Part shown: positions 1 to 10,609 of the stretch, in pieces
How the letters are laid out: each line of letters opens with the position of its first letter
Position numbering within the stretch: position 1 is the first letter of the stretch
NCBI GenBank assembly: GCA_033002965.1
Contig: JAURVB010007528.1
Coordinates: forward strand, 33,434-97,433
DNA: 64,000 bases
Reading direction: 5' to 3'
From: Piper betle
Taxonomy: Eukaryota > Streptophyta > Magnoliopsida > Piperales > Piperaceae
Notes under the pieces: generated by a model
What the model was told of the DNA's origin: nothing
Seen by the model: only the letters and a program-made list of their open reading frames with translations
Databases searched by the model: none
Translations under genes and position numbers: made by a program

Positions 1-565
1 ACTAATGTACAAATGCAATCCTAAGCCAAGGCAATCGGCAAAACGGGGCACTTGGAATTGATTGTGTTCTCCATGTGATGATCATATGTATAGTCATTGT
101 CATGGATTATGTCAAGACCCATTAGGTATATAAATAGTTTACAATAATTAATAATGATAAAATTTACCGAATCAATTTTAAAGTGAAATTGTAATAACAA
201 AATGCTATATCATAACTATTTTACCAATATATCAACAAATATTTGATTGTTTTATCTGAAATCCTAAATTTCTACTTATAAGTACTTAATTTGATTATCG
301 ACTCACTTGATTTACATATGCTTATATCATTTAGATGAAATATTCAATTCAATTTTTATAAATGTATTTTTTAATTGAAATTTTAATTTGTAATTAAATT
401 TACAAATATGATACAAAATATTATATAAGTGGTAAAAAGTAACTGTATTTTAACAATAAAATATACACAACATAATATAATTAAGGGGCAAAAAGTGGTA
501 ACGATGAAGCCTTGGTTAATTATTGGCATACGTAAAAGTGAACCATAACTGAGTCGTTTACTGCT
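1..565. other. AT-rich DNA, no gene seen
   Basis: This stretch is very AT-rich with no open frame resembling a known protein and no clear repeat structure. It lies directly before an LTR-like repeat and is probably old transposon or intergenic DNA. Confidence 0.5.
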
Positions 566-1400
566 GTAAAACCCAGGCCATCTACCTAAGGATTTTGAGT
601 CGATTTGGTTGTTACTCAAATCGGGTTAGTAGGGTCAGCCCCTCTTGTCATTATTTGTGTAGGATATGGTATGTCTTTTCCCGTCCTTAGCCTCCATTGA
701 CTCATACTCCTATTGGACGCTTTGTATGCGGCCCTTTTAATTTTTGGTTCGATCAAGTCAAGTGTAGTTTGAGGTTAGGACTGAATCCCTCACGAGTCTA
801 GAGTGTGCTTGTTGTGTGTTGGTAACCCTCTATGTCGATCCTAGTTGCTAAGGGACCCGCGACACTGTTCCTGATGATTCCCTGTCCGCCCTAGGGAAAA
901 ACCCTTGGAGTACAAAGTTTGCCTTTGGCAAAAAAGCACTTGCCCAGTGCCCTTGTGCCAACACATTGGGCAAGTGCCTTTGTACCCTTGGCATGCGGGC
1001 TAGTTCAAGCAACTGGCTCACATGCTTGGTTTCCCTGGCTTTTGTGGTTCAGCTTTGCTAGAGGTGCCCAGTTTCCCTAGCTTGCCAGAATGCAGTGCAA
1101 AGGCACCCTGCCAATGTCCTTGCGCTGGCCCTGAATTTTTCCTATAAATAGAAGCCAAGTCTCACAATTTCTAACCCTTTGCTCCTCTGCTTCCTTAGTC
1201 TCCCTCTATGTCCACCTCCCTTCCAAGGCCTTCCAGCCCCTCCTAAGCTCTCCCTAGCTTAGCCTACCCACCAAGGGTCACAGGTCTTGGGGTAGGAAGC
1301 CCCAAGAGACCTCTTCTTGGTTCCCTCTGAAGTAGAGCTCAGATCTTGACGTCTCCTCATGATTTGTGGTTGTTGTTTGTATGATTTTGTGATGTTTGAA
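566..1400 (+). mobile_element. LTR-like repeat, family with TGTAAAACC start (copy 1)
   Basis: The repeat begins TGTAAAACCCAGG and shares ordered blocks with repeats at 58497 and 63565: the start itself, a block around a TTGGACGCT-type motif, a run of GCAAAGGCAC/GCCAATGCC modules, a short TATAAATA box near 1143, and a block reading 'taggaagccccaagaga' that matches 60670-60695. The TG start, size and TATA box suit the 5' part of a long terminal repeat. I could not place the 3' end; related DNA may continue to about 3.6 kb. No gag or pol domain is attached. Confidence 0.55.
936..977. repeat. Inverted repeat (hairpin) inside LTR copy 1
   Basis: GCACTTGCCCAGTG at 936-949 pairs with CATTGGGCAAGTGC at 964-977 (13 of 14 positions), with a 14-nt loop. 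Outside it GTACAAA (about 910) faces TTTGTAC (about 980). Similar GCAAAGGCA/TGCCTTTGC modules recur in the copies at 58.9-59.1 kb and 63.9-64.0 kb. Confidence 0.6.
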
Positions 1401-4019
1401 AATTTTCATACATTTTAAACATATAGATATGTTTGTTAGGAGTTTGTCAAAGTTGGAATCGTCCTATTTGAGCATGAAAAAAGATAAATATTTTAAGTGT
1501 ACTGCTATCATGATCTTGCACTGTTTCACTATAAAAATTTTACCTTTCTGTTGTAGATGTTCTATTTGCATGCTATTTTCTTGTTACACTCGCAACATGT
1601 AGATATACATGTTTTTAGTTGTGCACTTCTTCTGTTATGGTGTCTAACTGCATGAAATGGGGCCAAACTTGGCAAATGTTTGCAGCTTTAGTGGTCTAAG
1701 TGACCAGCTACCGCTTTCTCCAATTTTTACTCTATGATGTGATAGATTTTGGTGTCATTCTTGTGTATTTCTATTTATATATGGATTTAATATTCCATGA
1801 AAAATACTAAGCCTAATCTAACCACCTAAAGGGCTTGAACAAAACCCTAATTGCTATGATGTGAATGTTGTCATGTTGGACAATTTTGCCATGGTTTGAG
1901 ATTGGGCTCTGTGGTGAGCAGCCAAAAATATGATAATAAATCTTAAAAAATTATGTAAATACTTTATAATTGTCTACATGAAACTAGTTAATTTTATTGT
2001 ACAATAAAAAACATATAGGTGGCCTTCCTGATCGGTGATCTGGACTGCACAGGAATGAAGGGTTACGGTTCCATGATTCTAGATGTAAAATCTTAAAATA
2101 AAGGGAAAATGGTGATGGATTTGGATGTAATTCATATCACACCTTAGGATGTATCCCAATAGCAACATATCCAAATTTGGGACCAATTGGCTCAGTAGAT
2201 TACGATTTAGAAATTTTCCAACCCAATAGGTCCACTCAACTCCAAATCCTTCCACTCCTGAGCCCACTCAAGCCCAAATCCTTAGAGTTTGGACATGAAA
2301 TTTTTGTGGGCTCAATCCCACACTGTTGGTAACTACCCCCATTGACTCAGGCCAATTTGGAGTCTCTAATCCTATGAATGAACCTTAGTATGTTTGGTGC
2401 GCTGACATTGTTCCCAGTACCATAAGCCTAATCTTAGTAGGCCTTGTTCACCATGTTAGTGCATGGGCCAGCCTTGGTAAACATTTCCCATAATCCTTAG
2501 AGTGTCAGGACCTACTGGTCAAATTTAAGCCCATTTGGACATCGCTTGGCTCGTTTGAAAAAATCGTCCGGTAAATCAGTTCAATTAAACCCTAGAATTG
2601 GACTTTTCCCACTAACTGTACATGAAAATCTAAACCATAGCTAAGCCACATAATGAATTTTAACACTTTATTCAAATAATATTTAAGAAAATTAAGTGTC
2701 CCTTGTGTTGTGCACATGTGAAGGCTTTGTCTCAATGTGTGTTTTGATGTAATCCGAGTCTTATTCGGTTCCATCTCTATGTTAGGTTACACGGGTTGAG
2801 CTCATTAATACAGGATGCGAAGCTCTACTCATCCAATCCGTAGGACTCCTTTGCTTCTCCTCTGTTTGACTCCTTTAGTGTTGTGGTTAGCCATGTTTTA
2901 AACGTAGGACGACATTAGTGGTATTTTATTGGATCTCTATGATGTTAGGCCATTTAGCAATGTCTTTTACAAGTTTAATAAAACTTCAAGGTTGAGATCA
3001 ATTGATGGTTTTCAAAAGATAAAATATAGAAAGATTATTATACAATTCCCTACCCAAGCCTACTATGTAAATGTATATGTGGGATTATGGTTTTACGAAT
3101 ATGAGAGAGTTGTACAGGTATTATGAATCGCACTAGTACTCTTTCAAACCCTAAGATAGTATGAAGTATGAAGGTATTGCATAATACAATGCATTTCTGA
3201 AATATGTAGCACTCACTTAACTATTTTCTATTGACACCAGAGTGTCGTAACAGGTGTTATATGGAGGTTGTGATGGTGTAAGTTATTTGTATGAATATAA
3301 ATTTTAGTCGTGAGTGTGCACTGGCATTTTTAATAAGCTATTTGCTTATCGCCCGTGGAAGGCATTTTGATGTCTTTTAAGTTCCGTGGATAACGGAATA
3401 CTCATATTCCAGTTTGCTTTACTGGTAGTTATTTCATACTAGTAATCAAATTTATTTGATTATTGATGTGTTTTCGTATTATAGGTAGGTGAGGTCTCTT
3501 GGTGTTGGCCAGCTTAGGCGATGGATCTAGTGGCTCAATTGTGGTGGCGAGGCCCTATGCTATCTTTATGTATTTGAGACTATACTTTGTGGATGACTAT
3601 ATGACGAACCCCTAAACCTATGTATTTTGTATGTCTTGGATTGATATGACATGTTGATTGTGCGCACGAGTGTTTAATTATTTTATCATTATTATATATT
3701 TGTGTAGTGGCTACACTTTGAGCTAAGACTAACTATCGTATCCATAGTATATAGGCCCCAGGGTCCAGGAACATGTTGAGGAGCTAAGTCAGGTACACTA
3801 AACGTATTTGGATACTTTTGTGTGTGAGTGTATAGAAGAACGTGGGTAGGATGAGCTAACGGATCTACCGCTTGAAGTCCTACGTGAAATCTGGGTGATG
3901 ATGCCTTGACATACGTTGATGCTATGTAGTGAAAATAATGATGGTTGTGAAGGCTTTGAGTGATGATGATAATGATGATTGGGATAATATATTTGTTTAA
4001 TTTTTTATTTTGCATGAAA
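1401..4019. other. Intergenic, probably decayed retroelement DNA
   Basis: No protein-coding similarity is recognisable. A stretch at 3475-3560 looks like the 3' part of a long LTR but lacks a clear end. The few short open frames have no motif and AT-driven composition. Confidence 0.4.
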
Positions 4020-4505
4020 TGATATATTGTTTTTTGTCTTGCAGTATATTAATTGAATGCTTATTAGGAGTCTTATTCATTTATATATATAAAAGTTTGT
4101 ATATAAAGAAAACATGAGTACAATTCAAGAATTGTAACAACTCCATGAGAATCAGTTACAAGCCTCACAAATTCATCATCTTCCCAGGTATGACATGCTA
4201 TAATAGTTATTTAATAGAGTAACAAATTATGATAATTTTGCCCATGTTGTGTGTTAAATATTTATTCATGATATTATAATGATTTATTGGCTTTTGTCTT
4301 TCAATATATTTATTAAATGCTTATTAGAAATCTTACAATCTTCAATTCCTTTATGTTGTGTTTCTACTTAAAGAAAACATGAGCACCCTTCAAGCATCAA
4401 CAAATCCTGGAGGATCAGTTTCAAACCTCACAAATTTATCATCTTCACAAGGTATGATATACTAACTTTTTATAGTTTTTTGGTGAAGTAATAGTCTATG
4501 ATTAT
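4020..4505 (+). repeat. Tandem duplication of a 5' exon of a CACTA-type gene
   Basis: Two diverged units of about 240 bp lie in tandem (about 4020-4260 and 4261-4500). Each has the order: 'tgatatattg/tgatttattg' block, 'aatgcttattag', 'aaagaaaacatgagcac', a short exon-like segment ending 'ctcacaaatt.atcatcttc', then a GTATGATAT donor-like site. This looks like a duplicated first exon plus intron of the transposase-type gene that follows. Confidence 0.5.
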
Positions 4506-5646
4506 TTTCCTGATGTTTTGGTGTTAAATGACTACTTGCAGAGTTGAATAATACATCTTAAAATCCATTACCAAGTAGAAGCACACGTCGAGGTAGGGGA
4601 AATATAAAGGAATCCAGGCTAGTCGTTGGCGTGATGCTGCTGGAGGTAAATTACCAGTTGCAACTTGCTTGAACAAAAAGAAGAGCATTGGGGAACAATG
4701 TCAACGAGTTCACTGGGAACTTTCTTTCCAAAGTGAAGCGTTTAAACTCCACTTGTAAATATAGAAAATGGAAGCAAGTTCCAGATGAGATAAAAAACAA
4801 AATATTTGACTATGTGAAGGTATGTTTTCATTCATAATCATTATCATTATATGATCTATGGAAACAAATACAAAATCAATTATTTTTTGCCAACTTTAAA
4901 GGATAAGTTGGTAATGACACCTAAGAATTGGGATGATAAAGATGCTTCTATTAGAGAATCAGACATGGAAAGGTTGTTATGGAGGCTGCTAACCGAACTT
5001 ACTGTACGCATCGATCTACATTGTCCAGGTATTATCGTTCTGTCACGTTTGATGAAGAGCGTTTGAGTCATCCACTTGATGGTGTAGCACACGATGTTTG
5101 GGCTCAATTATGCTCCTTTTTCATCTGAAAAATTTAAGATCTAATTTTTTTTACTCATATAGTAAAAAATATAATCAATAACATAGTGTTGCAATTTTTT
5201 AAAATAAAAAAGCATTTGCAGGAAGTGAGCAGCTGAAATAAACAAAATAGAGGTAAAATGAAAGTGAAAAGTATGTGTGGGAGTACATCTTACGAACAAG
5301 TTGCACGCAAAGTAAATATTTTATCATATTAATTATTATAATGTTCTTATACTAAATGACAAGAGACTTTTATTTATCATTGTTAATGAATTTTTTGTTT
5401 TAGGCACAAGAAGATGGAGGTGAACTAGATAGTATAAGCCTATGGAAGAAGATTCACACGAAAAAGGAAACTGAAGAAGGTAGTGAAGTATGGAAGAGTT
5501 CAGCAGACAAAAAAATTAATGTTATCACATTATTTCTTTACATTTTTACTGTTTCTAATAAATATAATATGCTATTTAATTAAGTGCCATTATGTTGCAA
5601 ATTAGGATGATGCTATGCAAAAATGGACCCAATCCAGGATTAGGAA

Positions 5647-7016
5647 TGTAAAACCCCGGAAATGAATCTTAAATATTATTAAATAATTAAATTTAATAAT
5701 ACTTGTGGATTGTTTTCAATAAGTTTTATTTATTATCTTTTTGTATTTCGTTATTATGGAATGTGTAAGCTTATTGTTGCCTTTTTGTATCTTGTTATTA
5801 TAGAATATGTATGTATTTATGACTAATTTCTTATGATCTTTCATTTTCTTATTTTTTTCATTTTCACACACTAGACTATGTTTATATAAGCATATCCTTT
5901 GATCTAAAATAACCACCTTTGTTGAGTTTTTCAACATGGTCATTTGTTCCAAAGTTTGTTGAAATTTCCCATTGAAGCTGATTATTCGTTGACAAACTCA
6001 CACGTCAACTATATTTTGAAATGCATATTTTTCTTATATTAAGTTGTTAATAGATTTCTAATTTGATTGAGTAGTCATGAGTTACCATATTGGCCTATGC
6101 ATCAACACTTATATGTTTGGTGTCATGTGTGCTTCTCTGTATTGCTAGACTTCTAGTTTGATTTACTGGTTATGGAATTACCATGTTGACCCATGCACCA
6201 ACACTTATAAGTATGCATATGTGTTCTTTTCTTTATGATCTTATTAGAACGAAACATGTTATCGTCAACTAGATTCTATTACATATTTATGTTTATTTAT
6301 GATATGGGCATATTACTGTCGATTAAATTTTGGTACATGTATATCTTTATTATGATAAACGCATGGTTACTATCGACTAAATTCCGGTACATGTATATTT
6401 TATGTATAATACAAGCATGTAACAGGCGACGAGATTCCACTATATGTATATGTTTATATACGATACGGGAATGCTACTGTTAACTAGATTTTGTTACATG
6501 TATATGTTTATGTATGATATGGGCACGTTACCATCGACTAGATTTATGGATACGGGCATGTTACCATCAACTAGATTTCGGTAAATGGGGATGTTACCAT
6601 CGACTAGATTCTGGCATATGTATATATATTTATGTATGATATGGGCATGTTACTATGACAAGATTTCGGAAGATAGGGATATCACCGTCGACTAGATTCC
6701 TAGTACATGTATATTTTATATAAGATACAGGTATATTACTGTCGACTAGATTCCGATATGTCTACATGTGACTATGACACATTGTATACTCCATTGGGTT
6801 GTACGGGCTACACGTGATGTCATTGTATGTTTTGGCACAGTATGTATGATTATGTATGTATGCATGATTTTATTTTGCCGTTGAGTGGTTCAGGCCTATG
6901 CTTTTAAAATCTGCTTTTCTAAAAGTTTGTACAATAATAGTTAAATCAATAGTTTTACGAATTTCTAACATCGTACTCTGGTTTGTCGTTAGACCGAAAA
7001 AAAATTGGGATGTTAT
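5647..7016 (+). mobile_element. 5' LTR of an internally deleted LTR element
   Basis: It starts TGTAAAACCCCGGAAATG and ends TTGGGATGTTAT. Its sequence is repeated at 7028-8265 in the same order: 'cttaaatattattaaat', 'ttttcaataagttttattta', a minisatellite of GTCGACTAGATTCCGG units, and a poly-A stretch before GGGATGTTA. It interrupts the CACTA coding remnant. Length about 1.37 kb. Confidence 0.7.
6235..6770 (+). repeat. Minisatellite inside the 5' LTR
   Basis: About nine degenerate copies of a 50-60 bp unit lie head to tail. The unit holds ATGTTACCGTCGACTAGATT, CCGGTACATGTATATG and TTTATGTATGATACGGG. The array also appears, with fewer units, in the second LTR. Confidence 0.75.
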
Positions 7017-7027
7017 AGGTGGAGTAT
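7017..7027 (+). other. Polypurine-like tract between the two LTRs
   Basis: The 11 bases between the two LTRs, AGGTGGAGTAT, resemble the polypurine tract that primes plus-strand synthesis just before a 3' LTR. All other internal sequence (gag, pol, primer-binding site) is missing. Confidence 0.45.
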
Positions 7028-7921
7028 TGTAAACCCCTGAAAATAACTAAGTTATTTTAACTTGAAATGAATCTTAAATATTATTAAATTAATGTAATTT
7101 AATAATATTTATAGATTCTTTTCAATAAGTTTTATTTATTGTCTTTTTGTATTTCGTTATTACGAAGTGTGTAAGCTTTATTTATTATTTTTCATATCTA
7201 ATTATTATAGTGTGTGTATATGCTTATGGCTCATCTATTATGAGCTAATGAGCTTTCATTACTTATTTTTTCATTTTCGCTCATTAAACTATGTCTAGAT
7301 AAAAATATCTTCTCAACCCAAAGGGAAAAAGGGCAGGGTGGGGAATAATTATCTTTGTTTAGTTTTTCAACATGGTCGGTTGTTTTAAACTTTGCCAAAA
7401 ATTTTCATTGAAGTTGGTTGCATATTGATATAACCGTATGTCAACCATATTTTGAAGGGCATATTTTCTTATATTAAGTTGTTACTAGATTTTTATTTGT
7501 CATAGGTTATCATGTTGGCTCATGCCCCAAAACTTATATATATGCACATGTGTACTTCACTATATTACTAAATTTTTAGTTTGATTTAGTGGTTATAGGG
7601 TACCATGTTGGCCCATACACCAACACTTATATGTATGTGTATGTGTGTTTTTTTGTATGATCCTATTAGCATAGTAAATTATGATGCGAATATATTATTG
7701 TCGACTAGATTTTGGTACATGTTTGATGTGTGAGCATGTTACCGTCAACTACTGGCACTAGTATATATTTATGATTATATATGAAGACAAGCATAGTATG
7801 TCGAGTAGATTCTGGTACATTAATATGTTTATATATGATACGGGTATGTTACCGTCGACTAGAACCGGTACGTGTAAACATTTATGTATGATTCAGATAT
7901 GTTACCGTTGACTAGATTCCG

Positions 7922-7979
<58 letters not shown>

Positions 7980-8270
7980 CACATTATACATGTTACCGTT
8001 GACTAGATTCCGGCACATGTATATGTTTATGATACGTTGTATGCTCCGTTGAATTGTCTAGGTTGCACATAGTGTCATTGTGTGTTTTGACATAATATGG
8101 ATGATTATATATGTATATATGATTTTAGTTGGCTGTTGAGTGGTTCTGGCCTAAGTTTTTGAAATCTGTTTCTGTGAAGTTTGTACAATAGTTAAATCAA
8201 TAGCTTACGAATTTCTAATATCGCACTTTAGTTTGCCATCAGACCGAAAAAAAAATTGGGATGTTAGACA
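7028..8270 (+). mobile_element. 3' LTR of the internally deleted LTR element
   Basis: It starts TGTAAACCCCTGAAAATAAC and ends about TTGGGATGTTAGACA. It matches the copy at 5647-7016 along its length but is shorter because its minisatellite has fewer units. Flanks (AGGAA before 5647, GGATG after 8270) do not give a clean 5-bp target-site duplication. Confidence 0.65.
7670..8035 (+). repeat. Minisatellite inside the 3' LTR with a (TA)n block
   Basis: About six degenerate units of the GTTACCGTCGACTAGATTCCGG minisatellite are present. A pure TA dinucleotide run of about 50 bp at 7926-7977 interrupts it. Confidence 0.75.
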
Positions 8271-8645
8271 GGATGTGATAAATCAATGATACGTCTCACA
8301 AAAAATGAAGTATTTGACGTTGTTATTGGCGTGCTGTCTCGTTATGTGAGTGGTCGAGGTACTGGGCCATGACAACCTTCAAGGACAAATCCTTTTTCAA
8401 GCTATACTTTGCAACTTCAAGAGAAAATTAAGACAAGAGATAAAATTATCAGGGAACAAGAAGAGCAGCTCAACACAACTGTAAATGAATAGGAGTTTGC
8501 TCAACTGAACAACGCAGCTAATTAACTCAAGTAGAGAAAATGATGAAAAAATTAAAAGCATGCAAGGGGAAGAAAAGGTCACGTCGCTTACAATCATCCT
8601 CATCAGATAGCGAGTCAAGTGAATCATCCAGTGCTTCTGATTGAA

Positions 8646-9769
8646 TTTAGCAGGTAAAAATCAACTAATCTTACATTCTTATTTATAACTAATATTGTAT
8701 TTTCTCGTATATTAATATAGGCTCGTGATATATCATTAGAGTTCAACATGTATTTTCTTCCTTATACTGTCTTTGAATTTTTTTATCGCATTTTATTTTT
8801 ACCTTCATATTTGAGGGCCTTCACTTGTTCACTTTGCTTAGTGTTCTTCAATCAACTTGAGAAGAATTTTTAAGTATTTTCCTTTATTCACTTTGCTAAA
8901 ATCTAGCTTTTGATCCTCGGTGAAATTGTGAGAAAAAATAATTAAGGACTTAGCCTGGAACATGAATGATATGAATGCATTTTAGCATCATGCATGCATG
9001 ATTTGTGCCTATTATATTCCATGTAGTGCAAGTATATAAAAGTGGCCCAGAATTTTAACAAAAGCTATGAGCTGTGAACTTGAACCACTTCTCAAAATAT
9101 TGACATTTGGCTTTTGCTTACTATTTTTTGTTCTAGACAACTTGAGGAGAATGTATTTTTTGTATTGTGGTTTGGTGACAAGACGGACTTGCTTTTAACT
9201 TTTATGAAATATTTTTTTCGTGATCAAATCTATTTGAGCAAACTTGTGATTGTGGAGGTTTGTAACTATTATAATTTATATTTAAAATAAGGTTTTACAT
9301 TTTTATTTTCTATTTGTTAAACCAACCCAAGTCATTCAAAAGATAATGAATTAATTTTGTTATTAAAAAAACTATCTTTTTTTGTAGAAAGATAAAAAAT
9401 TATTATTGTTTACATTTTTAGATGGAAAATTACTTTTATAATCAACGAGATTGTTTGGGATCTCGATGTTACGAAGAATTATTAATTTTCAAGTTATACT
9501 TGTCTTTGTTATTTCAAGACAGTAAAGATTATTATCCATATGGACAGGATATCTATTATTTTTCCTTCTTATTTTAGTTTTTAACTTGTTGAAAGTGTGG
9601 AAACATAACTTTGTAATTTTATTTTTAATTTCTATTGGGAATATTTTTATTGAAATTTGCTTTAATTCAATTGAATGAGTAAAGGTGATTAATGATTGGT
9701 TTATGAATAATCAAATATTATAATTAATATTCATGTTTTTTATTGATATTTAATTGTCAAAATGCATAT
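8646..9769. other. AT-rich interval, no gene seen
   Basis: No recognisable coding sequence. Its position between the transposase tail and the 3' subterminal repeats suggests it is the 3' non-coding interior of the same CACTA element. Confidence 0.4.
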
Positions 9770-10196
9770 TTTATGACAGTGCTTCTTCATCATAAAATAA
9801 TATTTATGGTAACATATTGACACTATAAAAAGTTTTGTGATGATAAAGTGTAGTTGAAAACTTTTTCTTAACAGTATTTTGTTGTCATAGTAACTTTTAA
9901 TGTTGATCATCTAGCCGCTACATTAAGTGTTTTATAACTATAATTATAGTCGCCACAATATATCTTTTGTAGCAATTTTTATTCTAGTGATATTTAATGT
10001 CCTCATATGAAAAGTATTTACACTGGTTATTATTATCGCCAAAAAAATTATTTGTGGCCATAATGTTACATATCGTCACAAAAAATATTTTCACATTGTT
10101 TATAAAGACATTAAAGTCGTCACAAAAATGTGTTTTTGGCGATAAAATATTTTTGTGAAGACTGTTATCGCCACAAATGTGTCATTTTGAGTAGAG
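9770..10196 (+). repeat. CACTA 3' subterminal repeats and degenerate terminus
   Basis: Many short direct and inverted copies of a TCGCCACAAA/TCGTCACAAAAA motif and of its complement TTTGTGGCGA occur within about 400 bp. The block ends in TTTTGAGTAGAG, the reverse complement of CTCTACTCAAAA, one or two changes from the CACTACTAGAAAA-like termini of plant CACTA elements. Dense short subterminal repeats of this kind bind the TNPA-type protein in that superfamily. The 5' terminus was not found. Confidence 0.55.
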
Positions 10197-10609
10197 ATTC
10201 TTTAGTTGTGGAAAATTTTGATCACGGTGTACTACGGGAGGAGTAATGGCCTCTAGTCTAGAAGCAACAGCCAACTTCGCCCCATATGTCGGGTTAAATA
10301 GCACAGCAGCGTGCCGCATTACTTTGTCTCTGATCTCCGACCACACAAATTGTTTCGTGGGGATCTAATACTTGTACGAAGTTCTATAAACCAGAGAAGA
10401 CTTGAAGTAAGTAAACGGGTGCATTTTAGCGTGTTTCACATGTGAATCATGGCATGCTCAATAGTCCTGTGCATTGTAATTACAAAAATCTCTTCAATCT
10501 GTCCTCTGTTTGTTGCCCATAACTTGTATAAAAGGACTGGATGTAGCAAATATAGTAAAAGGAAAACAAGGAAGAAAGTTATATTCAGATTCATATATAA
10601 TTGTTTACC

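Larger units (their letters stand above)
4100..8645 (+). pseudogene. CACTA (En/Spm) plant transposase remnant, split by an LTR insertion
   Basis: Fragments read like the plant Ptta/En/Spm transposase family. At about 4690-4820 a segment encodes an RxNSTxKYRKWKQVPDEIK-like stretch, the conserved 'W-x2-V-P-x2-I-K' box of that family. At 5270-5480 follow an STSYEQVARK-like stretch, an intron, then QEDGGELDS and a Lys-rich SLWKKIHTKK box. DAMQKWTQSR ends at about 5640. The frame resumes near 8290 with NEVFDVVIGVLSRYVSGRG and a Glu/Lys/Gln-rich coiled coil (8410-8560), typical of the C-terminus. Stops, frameshifts and the 2.6-kb insertion at 5647-8270 show it is dead. Family assignment rests on motif memory. 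Confidence 0.6.

Noticed and set aside
6235..6483. 82-codon frame with repeated YMYI pattern
   Set aside because: It is a translation of the minisatellite and not a gene.
6235..8035. CRISPR-like array
   Set aside because: Units are degenerate, contiguous and lack unique spacers; the genome is a plant's. It is a minisatellite in an LTR.
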